Positions 1-8,828 are shown, counted from the stretch's first letter. The stretch: DNA of 64,000 nucleotides from Vulcanimicrobiota bacterium (GCA_003168375.1 PMSI01000004.1:1-64000), one strand, 5' to 3'. Made by a program: numbers and translations. The notes: a model not told the origin generated them from the sequence alone.

Positions 1-90
1 TTGCCGTATCCGTTATTGCCGTTGTTGCCGTATCCGTTATTGCCGTTGTTGCCGTATCCGTTATTGACGTTGTTGCCGTATCCGTTACCG
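1..90. repeat. 24-bp tandem repeat coding a GNNGNNGY-type octapeptide
   Basis: Units at 1-24, 25-48, 49-72 and a partial unit at 73-90 are nearly identical; the third differs by one base. The length is a multiple of three and the frame of the minus-strand gene stays open, so this is a coding repeat that can expand or contract without a frameshift. It continues beyond the window. Confidence 0.9.
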
Positions 91-365
91 TTCCCGCGGC
101 CGCGGCCGTACCCGTTCGAGTTGCAGGTAAGCTGACCGTTGCTGTTCGCGATGTCGCCGCGGCGGCAACTGCTCAGACCGATGCTGCTGCGCACCCTATT
201 GCCCTGGGGCGCAGTGCATCGGGCGGTCAACACGTCGCCATTGACGCGAATGTTCGTGCATGATTGCTGGTAGGAACCGGACGGTATATTCTGCGCCGAT
301 GCGGTTCCAAGGGTCATTGCGGCGAGCGCGACGGCGGCGGTGAGACTCAGAGCGGTTCGTTTCAT
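1..365 (-). CDS. Secreted CVNH-domain (lectin-like) protein with Gly/Asn/Tyr repeat tail, partial
   Basis: This gene starts at ATG 365 and runs off the left edge. Residues 1-24 form a signal peptide (MKRTALSL... ending GTASA). Residues about 28-80 read as a cyanovirin-N homology domain: GSYQQSC, NIRVNGDVLTARC, SSIGLSSC and GDIANSNGQLTC, with paired cysteines, as in CVNH proteins that bind glycans or act as small secreted lectins. After the domain comes an Arg/Gly/Asn stretch and then an octapeptide repeat NNGNNGYG encoded by 24-bp DNA repeats, still open at base 1. The protein is therefore an exported CVNH domain with a flexible low-complexity tail. The glycan target is unknown. Confidence 0.75.
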   Translation of the reverse strand, partial: MKRTALSLTAAVALAAMTLGTASAQNIPSGSYQQSCTNIRVNGDVLTARCTAPQGNRVRSSIGLSSCRRGDIANSNGQLTCNSNGYGRGRGNGNGYGNNVNNGYGNNGNNGYGNNGNNGYG

Positions 366-521
366 AGTCGGACCTTTCAACGATGCGGCAAGGTGCCGAA
401 TGTAGGACCTGCACCACGTTCCCACCGGAGGCAGTCTGATCACAACGACGCGGCTCGAAAGGATACTTTTGCCAGGAGTTTCCGAGAATTCGCTGGCGAG
501 CGGTTGGCCGTCGCCGACACG

Positions 522-818
522 CTAGCCGCCGGCCATGGCGCCGACGATCAAGAACGGCTCGGTCCCCGTTGCGACCGCGTCGGGGAGCGGCGCGTCCGGG
601 AGCTCATGTGACAGATCCAGGCCGCAAGCGAAGAACCGCACGAACGGCCGGCGCTTCTGCGTGACGTGGTCGCGGATCGTCCCGCGCAGCATCGGATAGC
701 CGGCCTCGAGCGCGTCGAGGATCGAGCGCAGCGTCGCCGGGCCCTCGACGTCGAGTTCGACCTCGCTGCCGACGCGCGCCAGGGTCCGCAAATGCCACGG
801 GACCACGACCCGAATCAC
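522..818 (-). CDS. MoaD/ThiS-family ubiquitin-like sulfur carrier protein
   Basis: This is a 98-residue protein ending in Gly-Gly, the hallmark of MoaD/ThiS beta-grasp sulfur carriers, whose C-terminus is adenylated and then thiocarboxylated. The start [13 protein letters not shown], the central [13 protein letters not shown] and the end [10 protein letters not shown] fit the family (usual length 80-100). The GTG start at 818 overlaps the stop of the upstream gene by four bases (GTGA), so the two are probably translationally coupled. MoaD/ThiS genes paired with a sialidase-like propeller gene suggest a dedicated sulfur-transfer role. The acceptor (molybdopterin, thiazole or another) cannot be told from this window. 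Confidence 0.8.
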   Translation of the reverse strand: MIRVVVPWHLRTLARVGSEVELDVEGPATLRSILDALEAGYPMLRGTIRDHVTQKRRPFVRFFACGLDLSHELPDAPLPDAVATGTEPFLIVGAMAGG

Positions 819-1930
819 GGCAGCGTCTGCACCTCGACGGAGAGCACGGCCGGCAGATCCCGGACGATGGGAGCCCAGTGGTCGCCGGCATCGGCCGACG
901 CGTATACCTGACCGCCGGTCGTTCCGAAGTACACACCGCAGGAGTCGAGCGAGTCGACGGCCATCGCGTCGCGCAGCACGTTGACGTAGCAGTCACCCTG
1001 CGGCAGACCGTTCGTCAGCGCTTCCCACTCGTTGCCGCCTGTCCGGCTGCGATACACGCGCAGCTTCGCATCAGGAACAAAGTGCTCGGAGTCGCTCTTG
1101 ATCGGGACGACGTAGACGGTGTCGGGCTCGTGCGCGTGCACGTCGATCGGAAAGCCGAAGTCGGTCGGCAGGTTCCCGCTGACCTCGCGCCACGACTCGC
1201 CGGCGTCGTCGCTTCGCATGACGTCCCAGTGCTTCTGCATGAACAGCACGCTCGGGCGCGAGGGGTGCAACGCGATGCGGTGCACGCAGTGGCCGACCTC
1301 GGCCGTCGGGTCGGGGATCTGTTCGGAACGCAGGCCGTTGTTGATCGGTCGCCACGTCTTGCCGCCATCGTCGGTCCGAAACGCGCCCGCCGCCGAGATC
1401 GCGATGAAGATGCGGTCCGGATTGCTCGGGTCGATGAGGATCGTGTGCAAACACATCCCACCAGCGCCCGGCTGCCAGAACGGCCCCGATCCGTGCTCGC
1501 GCAAGCCCGGGAGCTCGGCCCACGACATCCCGCCGTCCACCGAGCGAAACAACGCCGCATCTTCCACGCCGGCGTAAACGGTATCCGGATCGCTCAGCGA
1601 CGGTTCGAGATGCCAGACGCGCGCGAACTCCCACGGGTGGGCCGTGCCGTCGTACCATTGGTGGGTACCGGGGACGCCCTCGTACGCAAACTTGTTGTCC
1701 ACCTGCATCCACGTCTTGCCGCCGTCGTCGGAGCGTTGGATGATCTGGCCGAACCAGCCGCTGGACTGCGATGCGTACAGGCGGTTCGGGTCGACCGGCG
1801 AGCCCTTCACGTGGTAGATCTCCCAGCCCGCGAAATGCGGCCCGCTGATCTCCCACCGATCGCGTTTTCCGTCCGCCGTCATCACGAACGCACCCTTGCG
1901 CGTCCCGACGAGTACCCGAACTCCGCTCAT
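815..1930 (-). CDS. Sialidase-like/BNR-repeat beta-propeller protein
   Basis: The protein has 371 residues and no signal peptide. It contains repeated Asp-box (BNR) motifs, S-x-D-x-G-x-x-W: [24 protein letters not shown] and SADAGDHW. These mark the sialidase/WD40-like propeller superfamily usually labelled exo-alpha-sialidase or glycosyl hydrolase. No catalytic sialidase triad is obvious, so binding or structural function is as likely as hydrolysis. The start ATG 1930 has GAGGAG just upstream. The stop overlaps the start of the MoaD/ThiS gene, forming a two-gene operon. Confidence 0.75.
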   Translation of the reverse strand: MSGVRVLVGTRKGAFVMTADGKRDRWEISGPHFAGWEIYHVKGSPVDPNRLYASQSSGWFGQIIQRSDDGGKTWMQVDNKFAYEGVPGTHQWYDGTAHPWEFARVWHLEPSLSDPDTVYAGVEDAALFRSVDGGMSWAELPGLREHGSGPFWQPGAGGMCLHTILIDPSNPDRIFIAISAAGAFRTDDGGKTWRPINNGLRSEQIPDPTAEVGHCVHRIALHPSRPSVLFMQKHWDVMRSDDAGESWREVSGNLPTDFGFPIDVHAHEPDTVYVVPIKSDSEHFVPDAKLRVYRSRTGGNEWEALTNGLPQGDCYVNVLRDAMAVDSLDSCGVYFGTTGGQVYASADAGDHWAPIVRDLPAVLSVEVQTLP

Positions 1931-2013
1931 CCGCTCCTCTTTCTTGGGCGCCTTGCCGACGAGGAATCATCCGGCCCGGGCGATCGGGCTCCCTGCTCCG
2001 GCGACGCACCCTC

Positions 2014-2044
2014 GGAAAAAGAAGAGGGCGCCTTCGGCGCCCTC
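2014..2044 (-). terminator. Rho-independent terminator after the DUF5069 gene
   Basis: A perfect 9-bp stem (2024-2032 with 2036-2044) with a 3-base loop is followed, reading the minus strand, by TTCTTTTT. It lies nine bases beyond the stop codon of the 2053-2505 gene. Confidence 0.85.
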
Positions 2045-2052
2045 GGGTCGGC

Positions 2053-2505
2053 TTAGACTCCGCCGGTCCGTTTCGGGACCGAGCGGCCCTCGTCGAGGTC
2101 GAGCAGATCCGGCCACGTCGTGACGTCCGTGCGATCCGGCGCGACCTTGGCGCGCAGCGTCTCGAACGACGCCAAGCTCTCGCCGGTCGGCTTGTGACCG
2201 AGCGTGTCGCGGTTGAAGCGCTCGATCTCGAGTTGCGTCTTCTTCTGGACGAGCGGCTTCACGTATGCCTCGATGGCGGGCTCGTGACTGGCGTTCTTCG
2301 TGACGTCCGAGACCACCGACGAGAGCTTCTTCCCGTCGATTCCGAATTCCGCGAACAGCGCTTGGTCCATCGGGCAATCGTAGACATACTCGCCGATGGT
2401 GCCGTTCGCGACCATCTTCGCTTTGTCGATCGTGCGCGCGAGCTGGACGATGCCGAGATACTTCTCGTGGACGCTACGCGGAAATGCAGTGGTGGTGGCG
2501 TTCAT
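2053..2505 (-). CDS. DUF5069 domain-containing protein
   Basis: This 150-residue protein has the start FPRSVHEKYLGIVQLARTIDK and the motif YDCPMDQALFAEFGID, both typical of DUF5069, a small cytoplasmic family of unknown function. No signal peptide or membrane segment is visible. It stands alone, with a strong terminator directly after the stop and a 221-bp gap to the divergent transglycosylase gene. Family assignment is from remembered sequence pattern; function is not known. Confidence 0.75.
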   Translation of the reverse strand: MNATTTAFPRSVHEKYLGIVQLARTIDKAKMVANGTIGEYVYDCPMDQALFAEFGIDGKKLSSVVSDVTKNASHEPAIEAYVKPLVQKKTQLEIERFNRDTLGHKPTGESLASFETLRAKVAPDRTDVTTWPDLLDLDEGRSVPKRTGGV

Positions 2506-2726
2506 TCAGATTTGTGCCTTTCTTATTTGGCATTCCCAAGAACCCGGCGCGGTTTCGCCGGTTTCCGTTTTCGCGTGCTTTTCCAAGAAAAATCTCTCAC
2601 TTTTTCGGTTGAACTCCGGTTCAGATGCGAGGGCGGGGCCTCGCTTGCACATGCACAAGTGGCGGGGGTCACGGAATCCGCGTGCGACTCAGGTTCGGCC
2701 CTCGCGCGGTCGACCACAAATCACCG

Positions 2727-3629
2727 ATGTTCTCTTTCCTCGGTCTCTCTTCGCGCATTTCTCTCGCCGCCGCGCTCCTCTTCACTGTTGCGGCGCCGCT
2801 CGTGATCTGCGCGTCGGCCGAGGCGCAGCCGACCTCCGGCGACGCACTGGTCGCTCGGTACGCCGGTGCACTGGGGACGGCGAACGCCCGGCTTCCGCTC
2901 GCTGCGCGGCGCGACCTCGCCGAGCGCGTGCTGTTGTTGTCGTCGTACTACAAAATCGACCCGTGCCTGCTCGCTGCGCTCGTCACCGTCGAGTCGGCGT
3001 GGCGCGCGCGCGCCGTCTCGCCGGTCGGCGCGCTCGGCTACGGACAGCTGATGCCCGGGACCGCGTCGGCGTTGCGCGTCGACCCGCTCGAACCGTACGA
3101 AAATCTCGACGGCACCGCGCGGTATCTGCGTCGAATGCTGAACCGCTTCGCCGGCCGCGACCAGCTGACGCGAATGCAGCTCGCACTCGCCTCGTACAAC
3201 GCCGGCGCCGGCGCGGTCGACCGCTACCACGGAATTCCGCCGTACCGCGAGACGCGCGCGTACGTGGCGAACGTGCTGCGCACGCGTCAGACGTTCGTTG
3301 CGTCGATCGGGATGCGCGGCTCGAACGACGTTGCGCCGCTGCTCGCGCGGGTCACGCCCTCGCCGCGCCACGCCTCCGTCACGTCGCGCAAAGCGCATCG
3401 CAACGGCGGGCGGCTCGCGCTCGCAGCGGCGGCGAAGCGCCCGTATCACTCGCCGTACTTGGACGCGACGGATCCAAACAGCGTTCCGCTCGAGACGCCG
3501 CCGCCGGTGCGCTTCGAGACGTCGCGCTCGTTCGTTGCGCGCTTCTTGGGCCTTCGGCATCGCGTCGCCGCGGCCGCAGCCACGCCGGCCGCCGCTCCCG
3601 ACGCGACCACGCTCACCGCCCCCTACTGA
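2727..3629 (+). CDS. Lytic transglycosylase (SLT domain), secreted
   Basis: The protein has 300 residues from ATG 2727. This start is chosen over upstream in-frame codons because it gives a clean signal peptide (FSFLGLSSRISLAAALL... to ASAEA). The SLT fold spans about residues 65-190, with the catalytic Glu in LVTVESAW, then GYGQLMPGTA, LASYNAGAGAV and IPPYRETRAYV. Such enzymes cleave peptidoglycan glycan strands to 1,6-anhydromuramic ends in the periplasm. The last 100 residues are basic and low in complexity, probably a wall-binding or disordered tail. It is single, divergent from the DUF5069 gene. Confidence 0.88.
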   Translation: MFSFLGLSSRISLAAALLFTVAAPLVICASAEAQPTSGDALVARYAGALGTANARLPLAARRDLAERVLLLSSYYKIDPCLLAALVTVESAWRARAVSPVGALGYGQLMPGTASALRVDPLEPYENLDGTARYLRRMLNRFAGRDQLTRMQLALASYNAGAGAVDRYHGIPPYRETRAYVANVLRTRQTFVASIGMRGSNDVAPLLARVTPSPRHASVTSRKAHRNGGRLALAAAAKRPYHSPYLDATDPNSVPLETPPPVRFETSRSFVARFLGLRHRVAAAAATPAAAPDATTLTAPY

Positions 3630-3689
3630 GCGAGGGTTCGTTCGTAAGGCGGACGAAGCGTCCGGCTCCCGAGCTTTGGAGCTGAAGCG

Positions 3690-4694
3690 ATGTTTGTACG
3701 CGTGCCGATACGGACGATTTCCGCGCTCATCGGTATGTTGGCGCTCTTTGCCGGCCTCGCTGGGACACGTTCTGTGGATGCCGCCGCGCCGGACACTCCT
3801 CCCGCCGACGTGTCGAAGGCGATGATCGGCTTTTCCCATCCGGTCGTCTTCACGATGGCGCTCGGCGACACGGCGACGAACGGGAAGATCGCCGTGCTCA
3901 TGGCCACTCGACTCCGGGAAAACGGAAAGCGGAACGCCGGCCCGGTACGCAGCGACGCGTGGATCGTGCCCGAGGGTCAGTGGACGCTCGCGGACTATCT
4001 CAACCAATGCAGGCGGGACCCCGGCCACACGCGCGGGGCGTTCATCGTCTTGCCGCCGTCGAGTGCGAATTCGACGGACAACTACATCGCGCTTCTCCGT
4101 ACGTCGACCGACGTGACGCTCAGCATCATGGTGGCGGAATGTCACCCGACCGCCGCAATGCCGGCGCCGAGCGCTTCCGCGCCGGCATCCGCACCGACCG
4201 CCGCGCCTGACGGCGAAACGTCCGTCGTCTGGGCGTCCTACGCGCAGTCCGGAAAGTACGGTCGCACGCAGATCGAGTTCTTTCCGCTTGCGGTGCTGAC
4301 GTCGGTCTATCTGGCGTTTTCGCCGCAGCGCACCTACCAGACGACGACGACGACGGTGTTTCCGACGATAGCGCCGATCCCGCCGGGCGGCGAGCGCTCG
4401 ACGGTGCAGACGCAGCAATCGAACGTGCTGAACCCGTCGGGAACGGCATCGCTGCAAGGCAATGTGCTCACCGCGTTCGGCGGGAACGGCCTCGGCTCGA
4501 CCATCGGCGGGCAAACCGCCCCCGAGGGGCAAGCTGTCCGCGCTGCCGATGACGCGATCGGCCACCTGCTCAACGAACAGCTCAACCGGATCTGCACCGC
4601 CCCGCAAGCGCAGCCGCAGCCGAACTCGCCGCCGTCGCTCGCGCCGATGGCGATCCCGGCACCGAACGAGGAGCATCCGTTCTGCAGTTGGTGA
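3690..4694 (+). CDS. Secreted protein of unknown function
   Basis: I do not recognise a family. The 334-residue product has an N-terminal signal peptide (RTISALIGMLALFAGLAG, cleavage near VDAAAP). A compact region at about residues 30-155 contains two cysteines (NQCRR, VAECHP). An Ala/Pro/Ser linker follows, then a Thr/Gln/Gly-rich region, and a proline-rich C-terminus with two more cysteines (RICTAP, HPFCSW). Composition suggests an exported or surface protein with a disordered half. It follows the transglycosylase after 60 bp on the same strand and may be co-transcribed with it. Confidence 0.65.
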   Translation: MFVRVPIRTISALIGMLALFAGLAGTRSVDAAAPDTPPADVSKAMIGFSHPVVFTMALGDTATNGKIAVLMATRLRENGKRNAGPVRSDAWIVPEGQWTLADYLNQCRRDPGHTRGAFIVLPPSSANSTDNYIALLRTSTDVTLSIMVAECHPTAAMPAPSASAPASAPTAAPDGETSVVWASYAQSGKYGRTQIEFFPLAVLTSVYLAFSPQRTYQTTTTTVFPTIAPIPPGGERSTVQTQQSNVLNPSGTASLQGNVLTAFGGNGLGSTIGGQTAPEGQAVRAADDAIGHLLNEQLNRICTAPQAQPQPNSPPSLAPMAIPAPNEEHPFCSW

Positions 4695-4795
4695 TCGTCC
4701 GGTAAGCGATGCGACGGCGCGAGCTTCGCGTGTTCGGGCCCGATCACGCTCGTGCGCGAGGGCGCCCCGCCGCGCACTGAGGACGCCATGACGGA

Positions 4796-5698
4796 CTACG
4801 GCGGCGTGCCGTAGGCGGGCGCGCCGGCCGCGCGTTCCCGCGCGAGGATCGCGTCGCAGCGATCCCGGAAGTAATAGCACACCTGTCTGGAAAGTGCGAA
4901 CACCTCGGGGAGGTGGAAGCCGGCCGGCGGCGATTGCGCGGGGAAGTTCTGGCGCGGTCGCGGCGTATGGCCGCGCGGGTAAACGAACGGCCACGGAAAC
5001 GCGACAACCTCCGTGTACCCATCGTCGTAGCGCACGCGGCATCGCCAGTAGATGTAGGTAAGGTCGCCGCGCGTTTCCTCGGAGAGATTGTCGCAGAGTC
5101 CGCCGCCGCCGAGGATATCGGCGGGAAAACCGTTCGCGGTCTGGTCGTAGCGTTTCATCGTCGAGGCGCTCCCGCCGCCCGCACCGCCCGTTTGCGCGGG
5201 CCCTTCGGCGAGCGCGCGCTGCGCCGAGGCGATCGTGCTGCGGAACTGATCGTCGAGGGAGGCGATCTGGCTCGACGTGTACGTCCCGCGTGCCGATGCG
5301 ACGGGCCGCGGCTGGGGGCTTGCATGCGGTCGCGTCCGCGCGATTTCGTGCGGCGCGACCGCCGGCGGCGGAGCAGTGCGCGCCTGCACGCGCGGGGCGG
5401 TCGCTCGGCGCGGCACTGCGGGGGCCGCGCTCACTCTCGGGACTGGGGTCGGCGTCGCCTGCGGCCTCGGGGTCGCGGTCGGGACCGGCGTCGGCGCGGG
5501 CGTCGCGCGCTCGACGGTGATGCGCGCAGCCACCGTGTCGAGGTCGCGCTCCGGCGGTGTGCGCGGCCCCAGCCGGGCGAGCCACCCCAAGAGGCCGCCG
5601 CCGAACGCGTGCACCAGCAGGGAGAGCCCGACGGCGACGAGCACGGCACGCCGGCGGCGCCCCGGGCTCGCAGGGAAAAGGCTCAAGCGGGATCCCAC
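4796..5698 (-). CDS. TonB-like membrane-anchored protein with Pro-rich linker
   Basis: The 300-residue protein starts at GTG 5698. It has a basic N-terminus, one membrane segment (about residues 18-42), then about 90 residues rich in Pro, Thr, Ala and Arg, like the periplasm-spanning linker of TonB/TolA. The C-terminal 130 residues hold GGGLCDN, TYIYWRCRVRYDDGYTEV and RQVCYYFRDRC, with four cysteines, but not the canonical TonB C-terminal YP motif. It is probably an energy-transducer-like or envelope-spanning protein with a divergent end domain. It lies downstream of the glycosyltransferase gene (72 bp). Confidence 0.6.
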   Translation of the reverse strand: MGSRLSLFPASPGRRRRAVLVAVGLSLLVHAFGGGLLGWLARLGPRTPPERDLDTVAARITVERATPAPTPVPTATPRPQATPTPVPRVSAAPAVPRRATAPRVQARTAPPPAVAPHEIARTRPHASPQPRPVASARGTYTSSQIASLDDQFRSTIASAQRALAEGPAQTGGAGGGSASTMKRYDQTANGFPADILGGGGLCDNLSEETRGDLTYIYWRCRVRYDDGYTEVVAFPWPFVYPRGHTPRPRQNFPAQSPPAGFHLPEVFALSRQVCYYFRDRCDAILARERAAGAPAYGTPP

Positions 5699-5770
5699 CC
5701 GCCTATCTTCGCCGCGGTTCCTCCGAATGAGGCCGGAAACGCCGAGGGCTTACCGCTCGGCCTTCGGTGT

Positions 5771-6748
5771 CTAGCGCGGGCGGGTTTGCTCTCGCTCGAA
5801 GAACTCGTGCAGCCACGAGACGACGTTTTCATCGATGTCGAACGCATGGAGCCGTACGAACAGTTCTGACCGGTGCTCCGGGGCCGTCAGCCAGTGGTAG
5901 TGCAGCAACACCGGCGCACGGGCCGGCCACGGAACGCTTCCGCCCGCACCGGGAGCCAAAAGATGCAACGGCACGTTGTATCGAGCGTCGTACACCTCGA
6001 CGCTACGCGCCCGGGCATGGATTGCAACGCTCAGTGCGGCCTGGCTGGAACCCCACCACTCGCTCGCCGCGTCGCCGACGAAACCCGTCGACGCGTACAC
6101 CGAGAGCGCGCTCCCGCGCAAGGGCCGCAAATCGCGCTCGCGTGACACCTCGAATACGCGATGCGTTTCCCGGAAGACGCCGAGCGAGCGCCGGGCTATG
6201 CAGAATCCGCCGTTATAGCTCGCGCGAAGACGCGTGCCGTCGATTGATGCTCTCACGAGCGGCAAGGCGTCCGCCGCGATGCCCGCAATCGCGCACATCG
6301 AAGACCAGTAGGCGTCGAGCGGATCGTCCGGACCCGCGGACGCCGAGCCCTTCGCATCGACCGGCCGAATGCCGACGTCTGCGCGCGTGAACGACGGCGG
6401 GCGAACGAACAGCATGTCGGAATCGAGCACCGCGACGTACGCCGAGCCGAGGTGCTGCTCCGCCCAACTACCGGTCACGATACGATTGATCGTCAGGTAC
6501 GGACTGCCGGTCACGTTCAGCGGCTCGCAGACGTAACGCACGTCGAGATCCGCCAACTGTTGCTCCGAGCGGTACGATATCGGCAGGCTTGGCCGTGGGT
6601 TCACGGCCACCACGGTCGCCTTCGCATAACGTCCGCCGAATCGCCGGATGCTCTCGCACAGCAGGAGCGCCTGCGCCTCGATCGCCGTCCCTTCGATGCA
6701 GCAGACGAACGTGAGCTCGTCGGAAGCGATTTCAGCGAGCGGCGGCAA
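5771..6748 (-). CDS. Nucleotide-sugar glycosyltransferase-like protein (GT-A, DxD)
   Basis: The 325-residue protein shows an N-terminal Rossmann-like half (LTFVCCIEGTAIEAQALLL) and the metal/nucleotide-sugar motif VLDSDMLF (DxD) near residue 112, then SYNGGFCIARRS, as in GT8-like GT-A enzymes. No membrane segment is visible, so it probably acts in the cytoplasm on a sugar-nucleotide donor. The start is TTG 6748, which overlaps the end of a broken upstream reading frame. Donor and acceptor are unknown. The link with the upstream sugar-nucleotide dehydrogenase remnant suggests a former polysaccharide locus. Confidence 0.65.
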   Translation of the reverse strand: MPPLAEIASDELTFVCCIEGTAIEAQALLLCESIRRFGGRYAKATVVAVNPRPSLPISYRSEQQLADLDVRYVCEPLNVTGSPYLTINRIVTGSWAEQHLGSAYVAVLDSDMLFVRPPSFTRADVGIRPVDAKGSASAGPDDPLDAYWSSMCAIAGIAADALPLVRASIDGTRLRASYNGGFCIARRSLGVFRETHRVFEVSRERDLRPLRGSALSVYASTGFVGDAASEWWGSSQAALSVAIHARARSVEVYDARYNVPLHLLAPGAGGSVPWPARAPVLLHYHWLTAPEHRSELFVRLHAFDIDENVVSWLHEFFEREQTRPR

Positions 6749-6891
6749 CTTGCCGTACGGCGGCGTTGTACTCGGCTACCGCTTGCAAGAGCGGAGCAGC
6801 ATCACGTCCACCGGCCCACGCGATGTCGCACGCGCCGAGTTCACGGTCGCACGGAGTGGGAACGGCGACGAAAACGATATCGCATAGCCCA
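6732..6891 (-). pseudogene. Remnant of a UDP-glucose/GDP-mannose-type dehydrogenase
   Basis: In the minus frame ending at TGA 6734-6732, about 50 codons read CDIVFVAVPTPCDRELG followed by a stretch ending VAEYNAAVRQVAAAR. DIVFVAVPTP is the conserved NAD-domain strand of nucleotide-sugar dehydrogenases. The frame has no good start and no substrate domain, so I read it as a truncated remnant whose end overlaps the glycosyltransferase start by 17 bases. Confidence 0.35.
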
Positions 6892-7303
6892 AATCGGCGT
6901 CGCCGTTGCGACTGGTCGACGTTTTGTTGCTAGACACCGAGAATGCACCCTTTCCTCATATTTTGACACGGCATGGCAAAACCGAGAACGCACCGATCCG
7001 GCAGGCTGGCAGGCTGACAGGCCCGCTTGGCGGCTCGAGTGTCAAACTCCGCTCCTCTTGCGTGAATCTGAATGGGTTCTAGCGGCAGACGCCCGGCGGT
7101 TCACGACTCCGACTTCGCGTTCGCGGGACGTGCGGGCTCCAGTTGCTACAACTCGCTCAGATGTCGCGAAAGAGCCCTGTTCCTCCCGGTACCCGCTCGG
7201 GTTACCGGCGATGTCAGGCGGGATAATTCCGCCTCCCGAATCGAAGCGACGAGACCGTCCTAATCCGCTGCCTCCGCCTGTCGGAAGCCCATGCCGGCCA
7301 AAG
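6892..7303. other. Gap without a supported gene
   Basis: No convincing coding frame, RNA or terminator is seen. The stretch lies between the dehydrogenase remnant and the integrase remnant and has mixed composition, with several short AT-richer spots. It probably marks an old junction of rearranged DNA. Confidence 0.5.
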
Positions 7304-7621
7304 GACCTGGTCTATCTCAACACGCGCGGCAAGCCAGTCGTCGCCTCAAACCTTGGGCGTTCGTGGCGCGCCCTTCGCCTAAAACTAGCGCTGCCCCAGC
7401 ACGTGCGGCTCTATGACATGCGCCACGAGCACGCCTCGCTGCTGGCCACCGCCGGCGTGCATCCGAAGGTCGTGCAAGAACGTCTCGGCCACTCGTCGAT
7501 CCGGCTAACGATGGACACGTATTCACACCTCATGCCGGGCATGCAACGGGAAGCGGTGACGGCGGTCGCCGCAATGTTGGTTACCCCCGGCGTTACCCCC
7601 AACACGAACGAAGGGACGTAG
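7304..7621 (+). pseudogene. C-terminal fragment of a tyrosine recombinase (integrase)
   Basis: About 105 codons read as the catalytic end of a phage-type integrase: LVYLNTRGKPV, then YDMRHEHASLL (box II Arg and His), VVQERLGHSS (second His) and TMDTYSHL (the nucleophile Tyr). The N-terminal arm and core-binding domains and the box I Arg are missing, and the open frame upstream does not look coding. The fragment is therefore dead. It ends 26 bp before a copy of the tRNA-Asn 3' end, the usual position of an integrase relative to its attachment site. Confidence 0.8.
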
Positions 7622-7647
7622 CAGCGCGCTACATCCCTTCGTGGATC

Positions 7648-7697
7648 TGGCTCCCGGAGTTGGACTCGAACCAACGACCCGCTGATTAACAGTCAGC
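7648..7697 (-). repeat. Attachment-site repeat: 50-bp copy of the 3' part of tRNA-Asn
   Basis: These 50 bases are identical to 15490-15539, the 3' part (anticodon arm to CCA) of the intact tRNA-Asn gene. Beyond 7697 the identity stops, so no full tRNA can fold here. A partial 3' tRNA copy beside an integrase is the classic scar of integration into a tRNA gene. Confidence 0.9.
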
Positions 7698-8211
7698 GGG
7701 TCGCGACCGGCACCGCGCCGATTTTGGCAGCAACTGCGGCATTTTTTCAGTTATAGACCGGCTAATTGGGCCACCGATTGGACTACACGAAGTCGAAGTC
7801 CTTCCATCGCCTAGCCTCTTTCTCTACCCACAATGCAAGTAGCCATATTCAGCCCGGTCCATGCCGATATTAACTTCACAGAGTGCCTCGACCATCAAGC
7901 AAGGAGCTTGGTACGCTCGGCTGGATCATCTCCGTTCTCGCCTTCGCGGCAATCGCAACCTTGTGGCACTTCCGCGAAGCCATCCACGCGATCGCTGTCG
8001 AGTCATTGAGAGCGGAATCCCTACGGTGCAAGCGCTGGCGCGCTAGCCGTCGCGTTGGTCATGTTCGAGATGGCCCATAACCGTCAAGAATGTATGCGTA
8101 CGCCGCCCCGACAGCGGCGGTCCTGATGAATACCAAGTACGCCAGGGCGAAGTCATCGAGGATCTGCCCCTAATCGGGACGATCAGCTGAACGTAGACAC
8201 TGAGGCACTTC
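7698..8211. other. Decayed island sequence, no intact gene
   Basis: Short open stretches change frame repeatedly. A GTG frame at 7883-8080 has one hydrophobic segment (LGWIISVLAFAAIATLW). A different frame ends with GEVIEDLPLIGTIS just before 8190. This looks like one or more broken genes rather than regulatory DNA. I could not name the source family. Confidence 0.4.
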
Positions 8212-8601
8212 ATGAGAGGGCTAAAAAAGGATTCGGACTTCTTGAAATCGGCGAAGGACGGCAATCCGTTCGCGAAGTGGTTCTTCAAGAACGTCGAGGC
8301 ATCATTCCGCACGCACTGGACCTATGGAAGCAGCATCGTTCACGCATCTCCGGTCGACATCCCGAATGTCATCGTACCGCGGCCCGACAACCATTTCACG
8401 GTCAACGTCGACAGCCGCATGAAGGCACCGAACAAGACCATCGCCGACCTCACGCAGCGCTGCTTCTCCGCCATGGGGCTCATCCGTTGGCGTTTCGCAC
8501 TGCCGTTCACGGACGAGCATACCTTGTGGTCGACCGAGTTTCAGCGCGTCGCCGACCGCCGCAAGGACGAGCCGACGGACATACGGAGCACGCACGACTA
8601 A
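8212..8601 (+). CDS. Hypothetical protein in the island
   Basis: The product has 129 residues from ATG 8212, with no signal peptide or membrane segment. The segment WTYGSSIVHASPVDIPN recalls, weakly, the C-terminal part of DUF5677-type proteins. The frame is preceded by decayed sequence, so this may be the last part of a longer, broken gene. A strong hairpin follows the stop at once, supporting a real transcription unit end. Function is unknown. Confidence 0.45.
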   Translation: MRGLKKDSDFLKSAKDGNPFAKWFFKNVEASFRTHWTYGSSIVHASPVDIPNVIVPRPDNHFTVNVDSRMKAPNKTIADLTQRCFSAMGLIRWRFALPFTDEHTLWSTEFQRVADRRKDEPTDIRSTHD

Positions 8602-8639
8602 GAAGATAGAGGGGGATTCCCGGCCCCTCTATCGCTTAG
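8598..8639. terminator. Palindromic hairpin, probable bidirectional terminator
   Basis: A 10-bp perfect stem (8605-8614 with 8624-8633, loop 9) is extended by a further matching CTAAG/CTTAG arm. It starts at the stop codon of the 8212-8601 frame. There is no T-run. Confidence 0.6.
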
Positions 8640-8828
8640 TCACGCGCCTCCTCACCCCGGTACGCCGTAAGCGCCGGCCGCGGCACCGCTCGACCACCTC
8701 GTCGATGAGCGAGAGCGCTTTCGTGTCGGCCCACGGAATGTCGACGCGTCCTTGTGCGTCATTGATGAAGGCTTGCATTCTGGTGCCGCAATATGCGCTA
8801 TGTCGCACGAGGCTGAACCTCGGCAGTC

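Noticed and set aside
1-90. Short regular repeats considered as a CRISPR array
   Set aside because: Units are 24 bp, directly adjacent without spacers and in frame within a gene, so this is a coding tandem repeat.
2625-2726. Earlier start for the lytic transglycosylase
   Set aside because: The 34 added residues are Cys/Arg/Gly-rich and would bury the signal peptide. ATG 2727 gives a normal export signal.
2721-5585. A 954-codon minus frame over the transglycosylase and two other genes
   Set aside because: Extremely Arg-rich, no domain, and it covers three genes with good features. It results from GC bias.
7648-7723. Second tRNA-Asn gene
   Set aside because: Only the 3' 50 bases match. The sequence after 7697 cannot form the D-arm or acceptor, so it is an attachment-site fragment.
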